NCBI GenBank assembly: GCA_947561395.2
Contig: OX387183.1
Coordinates: 34,956,853 to 35,020,852, forward strand
DNA from: Buxus sempervirens
Lineage: Eukaryota > Streptophyta > Magnoliopsida > Buxales > Buxaceae
Direction of reading: 5' to 3'
DNA: 64,000 nt
Shown one piece after another: positions 1-10,443 of this stretch. Every line of letters begins with the position of its first letter. Position 1 is the first letter of the stretch. The translations under genes and the position numbers were made by a program. Under the pieces are notes generated by a model, which worked only from the letters and a program-made list of their open reading frames with translations, did no database searches and was not told where the DNA came from.

Positions 1-1106
1 GGTGATACGGCTTCTGTGGTTGAGTTGATACCAACTTTTATGGCAGAGATGGGTAATCCTCTGTGTAGAGATGTGTAATCCTTTACGGGTAAAAGTGTGT
101 ATGCCTCCTACATTAGCGTGTCCTCCCGTATGTGGTTTTATCGTGGTTTGTGTCAGTGGGCTTAGCTGTATATTGATCCATAGTTTTGACTGGTTAGCTG
201 AGTGGTATTTAGTTTGGGTTGAGTTACTCCTATCTGTGAGCGCGCTTCCCTTTGCAAGTTAGTTTGCTCTGAGAAGGTCCTATGTCTGGAGGGACACCCC
301 GGTGAGCCGCTGGTGATTCCCTGTACATGTGGATAAGCGACCACACTCCATGTATTGATTCTGGTGCTGCATGCTGGTGGTACGTCCAACTTTGCGGGGT
401 TCGTGTGCAATAAGTCGGTGACTACGGCTCTTGCCTAAGCTGCGCTGCATGGGGCTTGAGTATCATTAAGTAGCACTGCCCCTAAGCCGCACGGTGGAAT
501 AGCAGTTAGTTGAGTGTCATCTCAAATACTTATCATCTTTGTGAGTCCTGCAATGGCACGTGTTTTATCGGTTTTACCCCGTTAACATCAAGTTACTGGT
601 ATTTATACATGATCGTCTGTTTTATCGCTTTATTTGGAATTGCCATGGATAACTTGGATTTCTCATTTTATCGTTGATTAATCGAATACCTCATGACTAT
701 TTGATTACATTGGACTGTTTCTTATTGCATGCACCTGCTACTTGCTGAGATGTAAATCTCACTCCGTTTTCCCCTATTTTTCAGGTTGCTTGGAGAGATC
801 ACGAAGATGGGGTTTTAATTTGATGGGTAGAATTGTAATTGGTATTAAGGTCACATATTGATTAAATAAACTTTATTGTAAACTGAATTGATATTATTGA
901 ATAAAGAATTGTTTTTATTGGCCACCATAACTCTGATGTAATTAATTAGTAGTTTTTAAAATTATTGTGAATCTTGGTTTGTATCTGACCCTAGCTTCGT
1001 GGTAACACCTCGAGTTTGGTTGTTGAACCAGACTTGGGTTGTTACAATAGCGAACCGGGTTCAGGTTGGGTGCCGGATTGCACTGACCCCGGTTCGGGGC
1101 GTTACA
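1..1106 (+). mobile_element. Right part of a Gypsy-type LTR (element F)
   Basis: This is the 3' portion of a long LTR whose left end lies outside the window. Its end (ggggcgttaca at 1096-1106) matches the end of the solo LTR at 38014-41061. It also shares the block 'gctacttgctgagat...ctcactccg' near 735-765, followed by 'cccctatttttcaggt...ttggagag' (770-795), with that LTR (around 40750-40820). No long ORF of any kind is present. Assignment to a Tekay/Del-like Gypsy lineage is inference from the long LTR and its ends. The target duplication cannot be checked. Confidence 0.55.
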
Positions 1107-1456
1107 GGCGCCTAGCTGGCGCCGAGCATATGTTGCGCTTGCCTTGCTTGCGCGAGCGGCAAAATGATTGAAAAACCATTAATGCGGCCGCTAAATGGTC
1201 GGAAAATCCGATTTTTTTTAAAGTCAACTTTCGGCTCCCCTCAAGTTTGACTGACCCGCAGGACCTTTATCCGGACTCCGATTCCTGCAAACTCAGTTGT
1301 GTTGGACTCGTTTCGGGATTCTCTATCCAATGATATAAAGCGAGGTGGCCAATTATCACTTGATCAAAAATTCAACTTTTCACCCCTTAGGGTTTGACTT
1401 TTGTCCAGGGTTTGCATTTCTGGCTCTTCCAGGAGCGCAAAAATGAGGTGCTTATA
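1107..1456 (-). mobile_element. Fragment of a Tat-type LTR (H, same family as A and C)
   Basis: From about 1210 to 1456 the sequence matches the right end of solo LTR C (about 33680-34047), including 'aaagtcaactttcggct' and the terminal 'aaaatgaggtgctta', the reverse complement of the LTR start tgtaagcacctc. It is therefore the 5' end of an LTR read on the minus strand. The first 100 bases (1107-1206, rich in gcgcc words) do not clearly match C and are unassigned. Its left side is cut by element F. Confidence 0.55.
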
Positions 1457-1905
1457 GATGTTCTTCATCAACGTGGGTATTTTTTGTTTTGATTTCTTGA
1501 TCCAATGTGAAATATGAGCTATATCTATATCCTGGATTGTTCAAGTTCAATTCTGTAATATTTTATAAAAATCATATTTTTTCTAGATTTCCAGAATTTA
1601 ACTTGAAGCCAGATTTTTTAAGTTTTCACTTTAGATTTGTTTTCTTTATTTTGATTTCGGTCAATCATGAAACCCAAATAAATGGCTCTTGTTTTCATAT
1701 GAAGGATCCAGAATTAATTGAATCATTCACATGGAAAAAAGCCATACATTCTTTATTTTTCTTTTACTTTTATTTTGATTAGCAAGCCTTTTTTCTTTTG
1801 AAAAACATGAACAATATCTAGCAACCACCTTGTGTGGATGAATAGGGGTGCCTAACACCTTCCCCTGTTCATAACCTAATCCCCTTACCCATCTCTGGTT
1901 GTTTT
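1457..1905 (+). repeat. Old Tat LTR, left piece (I)
   Basis: This piece is a diverged inverted copy of 8345-8810, inside the 3' LTR of element B; shared stretches include the reverse complement of 'acaaccagagatgggtaagggg'. It is interrupted at 1905 by solo LTR G and resumes at 7753. It has no coding capacity. By eye the match to B's LTR is roughly 80-85%, so this is an old relative rather than a recent copy. Confidence 0.65.
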
Positions 1906-2536
1906 TGTAACGCCCCGGATCCGGGTTACGTAATGGAACCGTAACTTGTACCCGAGGGTTGGATAACAAAACCGCAGGATCTATATCAGAGTGTAAGAAA
2001 CATGACATTTCATTTATTATCATCAATCACAATATCAATGTTCGCTAGAATATCCCAATCACCAAACTACAATGAATTGAAAGAAATACAATTCAAACTT
2101 ACTCACTATCTCAAATGAAAATAACAACTAAAATGTATCTCAAAGGTCACTTGACAAAATAATCCTCTCCCCTATACTTGGGGTAATCCGCGTCTGGCTC
2201 AACCCCATGAATATCGTCCTCACCAGGATCTGAAAACAAAACAAATCAAAACGGAATGAGATACGAATATCCCAGCAAGTAGCACATGCATGCACAAAAC
2301 ATTTATATCAGTTCTAAAACATGCTTCAATAGTAAAACATGCATCAGTAACGATAACCAACGTTTAAGAGTAATCCGAGTAATCCAAATACAACATATAT
2401 ATTGATAAAGGGCAATACCAACAACCAATGCATAACAGCGATTCATAAAGTGTAATCATAGAAACTAGTCCACCATGGACTCATGAAATAAACCACCTTT
2501 AACTAGTGTAAAACCAAAGCTCATTATGCCACCTTC

Positions 2537-2926
2537 TGGCTTATGTGCGAAGCCGAGATACACGGTCATCGACTTATTGCGGAAGAACCCATTCAGATAC
2601 AGTAATGGGTTGGCATATACTATCCTAACATAGCCGCAGCCAACCAGATATAGAGAAGGCCTCATCGAGCTACACGATGGAACGCGTGCACAAACAAGGT
2701 ATTACGACTAGCAAAGATCAATCTATTTCACTACCTAGCTCTCAACTTGACAAATGTGGATCCACACCGAGCTATGCCATCTAGACTCGAGCTAAAGCCA
2801 AAAACAGAAATCTCATTAATATCAACTTGTTCCAAAACCCAAAACATGCCATCTCGAGCACACCGCCATCTCTGAGTACACAGAGGAAACACAATCCCAA
2901 GTACATGGGCATCCCCGAGTACACGG
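2537..2926 (-). repeat. Cluster of small hairpins in solo LTR G
   Basis: At least six short inverted repeats lie here. Several share a loop of the type ag(n)taca with different stems: CCG/CGG around agataca (2553-2565), CATCG/CGATG around agctaca (2663-2679), CTCTG/CAGAG around agtaca (2870-2885), CCCA/TGGG around agtaca (2896-2909) and CCG/CGG around agtaca (2914-2926). ACCCATT/AATGGGT (2587-2610) and GGCTT/AAGCC (2537-2553) are further perfect stems. The cluster sits at the same relative place in the LTR as the arrays at 6534-6665 and 40400-40520. Confidence 0.6.
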
Positions 2927-4902
2927 AGGTAAGGTAACCATCAAACCATCACAACTCACAAGAACATCTTCCAAGTGTTTAAAAGTTCCCAAAATCAGAT
3001 TTGTCCATAACAAATTAGTTTAAAAGGGTCCTTTCCAAACTAGTGCTTAAAATCCTCTTTTATAGTCAAAATTTGGTAAAACTGTCAAAACTCGATTAAA
3101 CCGGCAAATCTGCATATAGATATCAAAATTTAGTAGTAATATTAAATTCAGATTTGACACATTTAGTTTATACTCGAACAGAAACTTTTCCCCATATCTA
3201 TTACTCTAACTCAATTTTATTTAGTCTAATACTCTCAACTCTTTCTTTAACTCTCTTACTTCATCTAAATCTACTTTAATACTTTCATTTCAGAATTTAT
3301 TATTGCACTCCAAACCCTTTTTATCATTTATAAAGTATCCTTAGAGGATCTTTCCTAATATGTTTTACAAAAGGAACAATCTAGAGACTAGACATAAGTT
3401 CAGATTTCTTTATAACCTTCAACTCATTACTCACTACATTTTCTGATTTCCATACTTAATACTTGAGTATAACCCCAGGTTCAGCACCTATATCTCACTC
3501 AAATTTCCCTTCTTCATCTCCCATTTCTCCTGTAGATAATACCTCCATACAAGTGTTGCAAACCCCAATTTATAATAGCTAGAAAAACCGCAGAACTTAT
3601 AAAAACACTCCTCTTATTACCTAGATAGGTTGCTAATTTTTACATTAGTACCTGAATAATTTCTCAGACCAACCTCTCTTATTTTCCAATAATCCCTTAT
3701 TACTCCTAGTTAGCTTCCCAAATATTTTTCCCATTGCTGGAAGTAAGAATTTGGGTTCGAATCATCCTGAGCATGAGCTGGGCGCCAGTCAGCAATCCTA
3801 GGCTCTCTCTCATTTTTTCCCAGATTCAGTGACAGCAGTTTCAATTTGTCTAGACTGAGCTACTGGTTTGCTTTCACACTCCCTTCATCACAATTTTAAC
3901 CATCTAGAAGATACTTTGTTATTCAATTTAATCAATTTAATTTACCAAGACATAGACACCTAGTATGACTGCCTATTTCCTTATTCAAATAAATTTCAGC
4001 AACTTGGTCATGCATTCCATGATTTCTAGCACCTCTTGCGTACTCCAAATTAAGTCCATTTTACACCTCATTAACTCTCACAATTAATTCCTAGAAGAAA
4101 CTCTAACATAGGACTAAACTAAACTCTTTAAAGAACAAAACCTGTTGAGCGCTGACCTCTAAAAGAGGTAGGCGATCCTCAGCAATGTTCAGCGCCCAAC
4201 TACATTTCCAGATTTGAATACGGCTAAGGCTATAACCTCAAACTGATCAGATGCTTTGCTTTCGAATTATGTTCTAGGATGATTTTAACACCACATGTAT
4301 ACCTTACATCATCAATGCAAACAAATTTTTGTCACTCAACAATACCACCTACAGTAGTCGTTAATGCCAATTCTAAATTACAAAACTCAATTACAGCAAC
4401 ATTAAATCTTTGTTCTAATCATGAATCATAATGTAAATTGTCTATGATTCCTCTTTAACATAACAGTATTCGTCCACTAACTATAGATCCAATCTGGAAA
4501 AAACTTGTAGAACAATTATCATATATAATTGAATCTGGCGACTAAATACAGCAAAAACAGGGGTTGTCGCATGCTCATCCTAACACAAAATTTTCCACAT
4601 CAAAACCATTCAAATCCAAATAAAGTTGTGCTACTCACCTCAAATCAACGAATTCCAGTTGCTGAACCTTCAATTGCACAAAGTAGATTTCTGAAATTCC
4701 CTCCAAAAATATGGACGAAACTCACTGTTCTGCAGGATTTGATAACCAGATCATATACTCCAGATCTGAACTTATTCTTCAATTATGATTGAAAGGCCAT
4801 GAATTAGAGCTAGGTTTTGTGGATCTTACCTGAATTTCGAATCACAACAACCCAGATTGCAGAAATTCTTGCTCCTGCATAAACGAAAGTTGCTGTTGCA
4901 GC

Positions 4903-7264
4903 TGTAAGACCCTGATTTTTGGTGAGTTTTATATTTTTTTGTTTTTGTTTTATTATTATTATTATTATTAAAATATAGCTTGGGAGCTTGTTAACCTAAG
5001 TGGCCGGAACATGTAGGGTTTCCAGTGGGCGAGCGCGCATAGGATCAAGGAAATTGGAAAGTTATCAAGCGGCGTATGTCTCGCGAGGTAAGGATACCAA
5101 AAAGGGAAAGTAGGGTTTTGGGTTTGTAGGAATACTCGTATAATACTTACGGAAATAAGTTTTCCTTAGTCTCGTTATCTGGAGAGCTGGGCGACTTGGC
5201 GATTGTGGCTGGTAATGGCGATTAGGGTTATTCCCGTGAAGAACAAGAATCGGAAGGACTGCTAGGAGTTTATTGGAGTCGGATTTCTGCGGGTTATCTC
5301 TCTCGCGAGCAGAGGAATTGTTCGGCTACCATTTCATCTTCGCGCGCAGCTGGAGTCGTGCTCGGCCGATTGTGGAAGAAGCTATTGTTCTGGGATTAAG
5401 CGCATACAAGTGAGTAGCACTGATTTAAAACCGAGGTTTTAGTTTATTCGTGATGTATTTTGAAATGCATGGTCGTATTGTGAGTTCTGGGTTTTTCTGG
5501 AATACCGCGAGTTACGAACGAAGATTGAAAATTAATGTGAAATTAAAGATGTTTAGATTAAATCCAAAATGGGTTGGGAAGTCTTCTGGGAGCATTAGGA
5601 GTGTAATGGAGCAATAACAGACCTAAACAAACCAGCCAGAGTTGGAGATCTCGAAATAACAGAGACTCGAAATCCGCAGTGGATATCCGCCCACTTGGCG
5701 CCCACTTGCGCCCACTTCGGGAAGTAGGCGCCTAAGAAATTTGATCTGGCGCCGAGCTCGCGCCTACCTGGCACTCAACTCGCGCCTACTTAAAACCGAT
5801 GCGCTTTTCTCGCGCCTATCCCGCGCTCTTCTCGCGCCTTTCTCCCGCTCAACTCGCGCTCACTTAGCGTCGCGTGAGCGCATGATCCATTTCCACCTAT
5901 TTTTCTATCCGCCGACTGGCACTCACCTGGCGCTCACTTCAGGAAGTGAGCGCATACCCAATTTAACTTACCGAATTTGATTTCTGACTGAACCAAGGGG
6001 GATTTTGATGTCTTGGGGTTTATATCACTTCACCAATCACTTGTTGGTAACCTTGGAACCTGCATTTCTTATTTAAATTCCTAGGAGAATGCTAGTGGCA
6101 AATTCTTAAAGATTCCTAAGGATGAGTGTGGGTGATTTTATATATGTTGTGCTGGATACCAAAACTCTAAGAGTTCTTAGTAGTTTTCTCCTCGAACTTA
6201 TACACTGTTCTAATTGAGAAATTATTGACTTTTGGTTTTCATTTGTTTTGGGAAATGCTGAAATGTATTGTCTTGTTATAAATAACTGTGGAAATGAGAA
6301 ATACTGAAAGTATTGAGATACTGTTTGGTCCAGAGGGACAGGTGATGAACTATGATGAGATATACATGATGTGGAATGAATGGTTTTTACTTTAAATGTT
6401 GAAATTGAGATTATACGATGTTTTACTGTTTTGGTCTAGCTTGTCCTGGATCCAGAGTCTAAGCTTAGTAATGTAATGTTATTTGTTGGTTGTTGGAATT
6501 GCATGGCCTTGTGTGTTGCCACGACCGGTGTAGAGCAGCCAGAAACCCTGAGTAGGCCTGGTTGTCAATGCAGAAACCCGGGGAGTAGGCCTGCATTGGA
6601 TGACGAAACCCTGAGTAGGCCGTCATTTCAAAGTTTCCGAAACCCTGAGTAGGCCAGAACTGTGTACATGGAGGTGTGGAGTGTCTACTTGGCATGTTTA
6701 ATTTATCAACTAAACGATAGTCATGACATTGACCGATCGATGTGTTGTCATACTTAACTGAGATGTGATTTGACCGATGAGATGGGTTTTGGTTTGAACT
6801 TGAAACTGATATGAGTTGTTTAATCGTACAGAACGTTTATCGATGCATAGCCTTGAACTGTGATTAACTATTTCTGCATGCATGTGCTACTCGCTGAGAT
6901 ATTCGTATCTCACTCTGTTGTTTTGTTGTGATTTTCAAATACTCGTGGTGAGGCGACTACTGGGGTAGATCCTGCTGAGGCTTATAGGGAGGAAGATTAC
7001 TATTACCTTCCTTAGACTTGTAGGTTATCTTGTTTCGAATTTGAGTACTTTGAATATTTGAGGTGTATTAAAGTCTATTTGGGGGTTGAACCATATGTTT
7101 CTAGTTAAGTCTAAACGTTACATTTCTTGGATGAATCAAATTGTGCACTCTGACAGGTTATAGTTAGATGATTATCCAGCGATCATATTTAATTATCGAT
7201 CCTTGCCTAACCTCCGTGAGACGTGTTATATCTTTATTGAACAACATGGATCCGGGGCATTACA
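4903..7264 (+). mobile_element. Solo LTR nested in G
   Basis: The ends are tgtaagaccctg (4903) and ggggcattaca (7264), with a perfect 5-bp target duplication gcagc (4898-4902 and 7265-7269). It is 2362 bp long with no retroviral coding region. It shares with the solo LTR at 38014-41061 the words 'tagcttgtcctggatccaga' (near 6436 and 40306), a GC-rich zone of repeated gcgcct/gcgccc words (5690-5960) and a hairpin array. The intact duplication indicates a moderately recent insertion later than G. Confidence 0.85.
6534..6665 (+). repeat. Constant-loop hairpin array in the nested solo LTR
   Basis: Four tandem units carry the near-constant segment gaaaccctgagtaggcc (one copy is a variant). The arms around it differ from unit to unit and pair: GCAGCCA with TGGTTGT (with wobbles), CAATGCA with TGCATTG (perfect) and GGATGAC with GTCATTT (wobble at the base). 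The fourth unit pairs only weakly. The conceptual minus-strand peptide here (AYSGF repeats) is a by-product of the repeat, not a protein. Confidence 0.7.
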
Positions 7265-7752
7265 GCAGCTCTCTTCTAAACTGTTAGGCAAACTCACGAT
7301 CAGATCAATTCTCTCGGTGATCACCTCAGTAATCAGATTTTCACCTCCTCAACCCTAGCTTCTGGATTTCTCTTCTCTCTGAGATTTCCAATTCTATTCG
7401 ATCAAAAACTCAGCCAACGAAACAGATAATTGAGTTTTGCTCATTTTTATACTTGCCACCCATCAACTACTTCAATCATGATCCACTGTCATGCCACACT
7501 ACCAAATTCCCTATATCAACAGCTCAATTAGAGTTAGAATCACTTATCTTTGCCACCTCATGCGAGCATAAAAATCAACTAAATAAAATTCTGGAAATTC
7601 CTCATACCTTATTAACTTTAAATAGCCCATCCAGCTTAAGCAACATTTCTGATTTAATCCAAAACTCCTTTCTTTGCAAAATTCACTAATTATCATTAAT
7701 TTAATCACTCCAATATAAGTTTTTAATTTTTCAGAAAATTAGGGATTTTACA

Positions 7753-7900
7753 GTTTTTTTTAATTAGGGTTATTTTTACCATAAATTTGCCTTTTTGAAC
7801 TTATTTGAGATTTTGGTGTCCATTCACACCTAAACAGAATGGTGGCGACTCTTTGTTTTTAACGAATCCTGTGTGATCATTAGGAAGTCATGAGGATTTC
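7753..7900 (+). repeat. Old Tat LTR, right piece (I), with LTR 3' end
   Basis: This continues the LTR broken off at 1905. It contains 'gaatggtggcgactctttgtt' and the following gtgtgat word, the inverted match of 8235-8300 in B's LTR. The match fades near 7890, which I take as the approximate LTR end. No primer site could be fixed. Confidence 0.55.
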
Positions 7901-8193
7901 AGCATTTGGTGTTTTTGTTGATGTTTTGGTTTTGCTTGCTATTTTGTGTTTTTTAGCATGTTTGACTTGTTTTGCTTGCTATTTGATGTTCTTAAGCATG
8001 CTTGGTATGTTTTAAATCTGAATTATTGCTTAAAAGTTCATGGGGGTATAAACATGCTTAATTTTGATTTATAGGATTGTTTCTAGAAACATGCGTAGGG
8101 GAGGTTCGTTTTGCTAAACCACGCTGATTTCTTGCTGTATTTTAATAATAACATGCTTTAATTTTCAGCATGTTCTCCATGATGTATTTTGGT
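7901..8193. other. Unassigned spacer between two facing LTR ends
   Basis: An AT-rich stretch of about 290 bp with repeated 'tgcttgctattt' and 'agcatg' words and no ORF. It lies between the 3' ends of LTR I (plus strand) and B's LTR (minus strand). It may be leftover internal leader of the older element. I see no further feature. Confidence 0.4.
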
Positions 8194-9142
8194 TGTATAA
8201 CCGTGAGACATGGGAAAAAATCAGATTCCTTTGACTTCTTCTATCATCACACGGGATTGAATAAAACAAAGAGTCGCCACCATTCAATTTAGGTGCGAAT
8301 AGACACCAAAATATCAAATAAGTACAAAAGGCAATTTTAGGGTAAAAATAACCCTCCTAAAAAAAACAACCAGAGATGGGTAAGGGGATTAGGTTATGAA
8401 CAAGGGAAGGTGTTAGGCACCCCTATTCATCCACACAAGGTGGTTGCCAGGTATTGTTCATGTTAAAATAAAGGAAAAAGGCTTGCTATAAAAATCATGA
8501 AAAATCACAGAAAAGAATAAATATATGGTTTTTTCATATGAATAGTCTGATTGATCCAGAACTTTCAAATATGATCATACCATTCCTAGGGTTTCATGAT
8601 CAAAATAAAATTGAGATAAAATCAATTTAAAGTGAAAAATCCAAAAATCTGGCTTCAAGTTAAATTCTAGTAATCTAGAAAAATATGATTTTTATAAAAT
8701 ATTTCAAAATTGAACTTGAACATTCCAGGACATAGATATAGCCCATATTTCACATTAAATCAAAAAATCAAAACCAAAAATACCCATGTTGATGAAAAAC
8801 ATCAAAAGGGGAGAACTTAGACCGTAGGGTCTTCTCTCAATAATGAAAACGATTCAAAAACCACATCATGAAACCCTAGAATTTACTTTCAGGCTTCTGG
8901 ATCCAGATCTATCATATTGATCATGATAAATCCAGGATCTTAGCCTAATATCACAAAAATCACGAAAACAGTGCTGTAGGTGCAAATATGGTGAAAATCC
9001 AAATTTTATAAAAAAAAAAAAGTGGGGATCTCATGCTATAAACATCATGATCATCATAGATTCATCATAAAAACCATTAAAACATTATCAGGATATTCAA
9101 AGCAGCCACATCTCACAGATTAGAGCATATGGGGGTCTACCC

Positions 9143-9395
9143 TACGGATCCACCTGTTCTCTTTTCCCCTAGCTCTCTCTTCACGTTTCACGGCTCGAGA
9201 GGATTCTTGAGGTACTTGGAGATAGGTTTAGGTATACAAACACAATCAAAGACTTTATTCTAAAAAAAGGAGAAAAACAGATATGAGGTTCCATTCTAGG
9301 GATCCACCTGTTCTCTTTTCCCCTAGCTCTCTCTTCACGTTTTACGGCTAGAGAGACTCTTGAGGTACTTAGAGACAAGTTTGGGAATACAAGAT
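9143..9395 (-). repeat. Tandem duplication inside B's LTR
   Basis: A block of about 98 bp (ggatccacctgttctctttt..., first copy from about 9143) recurs at 9297-9393 with a few differences. The repeat period is about 154 bp. It probably lies in the transcribed part of the LTR. Confidence 0.8.
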
Positions 9396-9578
9396 AAAAG
9401 ATGTGGCCTTATTCTACAGCAATTGAGAAGATCGTATTACTTCTATAATTGAAGACAGAAAATAAAAGGGAAAAGGGACTTACCTGGATTGAGCAAACAG
9501 GGCAGCAGGGATTCCTCTCTTCTCTTGGAGCTTCTTAAACTTCAAAATTTCATGGCCTTTTGCTTGAGGAAAGGCCCT

Positions 9579-9588
9579 CTATTTATAG
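9579..9588 (-). promoter_or_regulatory. TATA-like box of B's LTR
   Basis: The minus strand reads ctataaatag here, about 405 bp inside the LTR start. Transcription would be expected to begin some 30 bases downstream, near 9550. It is the only good TATA match in this half of the LTR. Confidence 0.5.
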
Positions 9589-9790
9589 GCAAACCCAGGG
9601 GTATGGTTGGTCCAAGGTTTGGCAAGATAGAGTTTCAGTTTGAGTTAAACACAAGATCATGCCCATCCTTTATCCACAAAGATATTTCGCACGAATAAAA
9701 TATATAATTCGCTCATTTAAAGGGATATTGGACTAAAGATAAGGCTCAGAAATCGAGAGAAGAACAAAACTCACACGAGTCTAATGTGCT

Positions 9791-9866
9791 CGTAAATGAT
9801 TTACGGTCCAATGGTGTCCGTATATGTATTACGGGCGCTGCGTGCCCGTATATAAAATTCGGGCGC
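9791..9866. promoter_or_regulatory. Cluster of cgta/tacg palindromes in B's U3
   Basis: Three imperfect palindromes lie about 200-290 bp upstream of the LTR TATA box: CGTAAAT/ATTTACG (9791-9805, perfect), tccgtatatgtattacgggc (from 9817) and cccgtatataaaattcgggc (from 9845). Two of the units end in gggcgc. The same type of cluster lies upstream of both antisense genes of B (10343-10443 and 14854-14927). Confidence 0.55.
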
Positions 9867-9994
9867 GCTTAGCCCATAGATACAATACGATCAAGGCTTA
9901 AATTATTGATTTTCATGCATTTTTGGCCTATTTTAAATTCCAATTAATGTTTTCATTATTTTCTCATTTTGTAATGCAATTTGGGGTGTCTACA

Positions 9995-10009
9995 ACTGCC
10001 CCCTCTTTG
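9995..10009 (-). other. Polypurine tract of element B
   Basis: The minus strand reads CAAAGAGGGGGCAGT immediately before the LTR start TGTAGACACC. This is a standard plus-strand priming site and fixes both the orientation of B and the start of its 3' LTR. Confidence 0.8.
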
Positions 10010-10342
10010 CTAGTAATTGGAACCAATTACAAGCAGAGAGCAAAAAGACCCACCAATTGCACTTTTTGAGATCTTTGTCTAACTAATTGCATTTTGCAAG
10101 GATTAAATGGATGGTTTTGGGAAAAATAATTCATTGCGGAAGATTTGCTAAAAGTCCCTCAGCTTAAGGGCCAAATCCTCCTCTCTCCTCTCACTGAGCA
10201 CTCGTGGCTATGAAGTAAGATTTGAGACAAAAATTTTAAACAAAAGTGGGTAAGGTGGCAATCCTTGCAACTTACAACTAATATAAACATTAATCTCCTA
10301 AAAAGTGTGGAGAAAATAGTAAAAAATGCCATTTTCTGCTTC

Positions 10343-10443
10343 GCCCGTATTTACATTACGGACAGATACTGCTCGTACTTTAAACACAGGCGAAGTGGAC
10401 CGTAATACCTTCACGGGCGCCTCTGTCCGTATTTCTTTTACGG
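10343..10443 (+). promoter_or_regulatory. Palindrome cluster upstream of antisense gene 1
   Basis: Three units resemble those in B's U3: cccgtatttacattacggac, ccgtaataccttcacgggcg and tccgtatttcttttacgga. They are followed by 'ggattttgg', much as the cluster before antisense gene 2 is followed by 'ggatttta'. No clear TATA box follows, so the exact promoter is inferred. Confidence 0.45.

Larger units (their letters stand above)
1906..7752 (-). mobile_element. Solo LTR G, minus strand, with a nested solo LTR
   Basis: The piece is bounded by tg...ca ends (tgtaacgccccgg at 1906, ...gggattttaca at 7752) and by a perfect 5-bp target duplication gtttt (1901-1905 and 7753-7757). Without the nested insertion it is about 3.48 kb and holds no gag or pol, so it reads as a solo LTR left by recombination between two LTRs. 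On the minus strand it shares the block 'gcatgcatgtgctact...gctg.gatattcgtatctca' with the nested LTR (about 6878-6912), so both belong to one superfamily. A Gypsy origin (Tekay/Del-like) is inferred. Confidence 0.8.
8194..9994 (-). repeat. 3' LTR of element B
   Basis: On the minus strand the LTR starts TGTAGACACCCC at 9994, directly after a polypurine tract. The tentative end is GGTTATACA at 8194. Length is about 1.8 kb. A minus-strand TATA-like box lies at 9579-9588, so U3 is roughly 9994-9550. The 'ggtggcgactc' word near its 3' end is shared in position with the LTRs of A and C. The exact 3' border is uncertain because the 5' LTR is not in the window. Confidence 0.7.

Noticed and set aside
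3754-3763. ggttcgaatc, resembling a tRNA B box
   Set aside because: The bases around it do not form a T-arm stem and no A box or acceptor stem is found; it is a chance word in solo LTR G.
6465-6695. Minus-strand ORF with AYSGF repeats
   Set aside because: By-product of the hairpin array at 6534-6665; the copy at 40273-40593 behaves likewise.
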